Of a stretch of 62,000 nt of DNA, positions 61,972 to 62,000 are shown piece after piece; positions within the stretch are counted from its first letter, which is position 1; every line of letters begins with the position of its first letter. This stretch comes from Chrysomallon squamiferum (lineage: Eukaryota; Mollusca; Gastropoda; Neomphalida; Peltospiridae), in NCBI GenBank assembly GCA_012295275.1, contig CM022670.1, positions 22,481,755 through 22,543,754 of the forward strand. The letters are read 5' to 3'. Under the pieces are notes generated by a model that saw only the letters and a program-made list of their open reading frames with translations, had not been told where the DNA came from and made no database searches. The position numbers and the translations under genes were made by a program.

Positions 61972-62000
61972 AGTACAAGTCATTACTATTTGATTTACTT

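Overview
This is an animal nuclear genome window and looks like an invertebrate. It is AT-rich, intron- and intergenic-dominated, and unusually dense in long pure microsatellites: (CT)n/(GA)n arrays of 75-95 bp, (ATT)n, (GATA)n, poly-T, and AT/GT compounds. There are no operons, ribosome binding sites or phage or plasmid features. The texture of long CT/GA runs with nested TATA/TGTG tracts, tRNA-type SINE remnants and small DNA-transposon remnants would suit a mollusc, plausibly a cephalopod. That placement is an inference; the sequence proves only 'metazoan'.

The one gene I can name securely is at the left edge on the minus strand. It is the first coding exon (338..640) of a TCF21/musculin-class bHLH transcription factor (capsulin/MyoR; HLH54F in flies), ending at a canonical GT donor. 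The remaining exons lie before base 1. Its upstream flank (about 641-1400) carries a CpG-rich patch with a CCAAT box, a CACGTG E-box and TATA-like elements.

The rest is mostly non-coding. I found several isolated open segments bounded by good splice signals: 7167-7289(-), 18667-18750(+), 31141-31287(-), 34930-35141(+), 36510-36629(+), 40009-40254(+) and 51761-51948(+). There are also weaker ones, including two possible 3'-terminal segments with AATAAA downstream (10320-10607 minus, 20369-20466 plus). None could be matched to a known protein, so they are given as candidates. Some neighbours are phase-compatible (34930-35141 with 36510-36629), which is suggestive only.

Mobile DNA includes a decayed Tc1/mariner transposase (about 14476-15103) followed by a frame-broken acidic coding relic (15216-15645). 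There is also a 296-bp terminal-inverted-repeat MITE (13636-13931) beside a tRNA-derived SINE-like unit (13405-13600), a probable LINE ORF2 linker relic (38859-39000), and a 260-bp hAT-like MITE with degenerate 8-bp target duplications (61712-61971).

Non-microsatellite tandem repeats: five copies of a roughly 90-bp unit (4330-4762), a 183-bp duplication (26409-26757), a roughly 27-bp minisatellite with dimer periodicity (61021-61452), and several degenerate arrays. GC-richer blocks with clustered homeodomain, TCF/LEF and nuclear-receptor-type sites (9290-9600, 17551-17800, 34161-34690, 35560-36020, 51100-51540, 54780-54845) look like candidate cis-regulatory elements of a developmental locus. 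I did not find a convincing novel multi-gene system.
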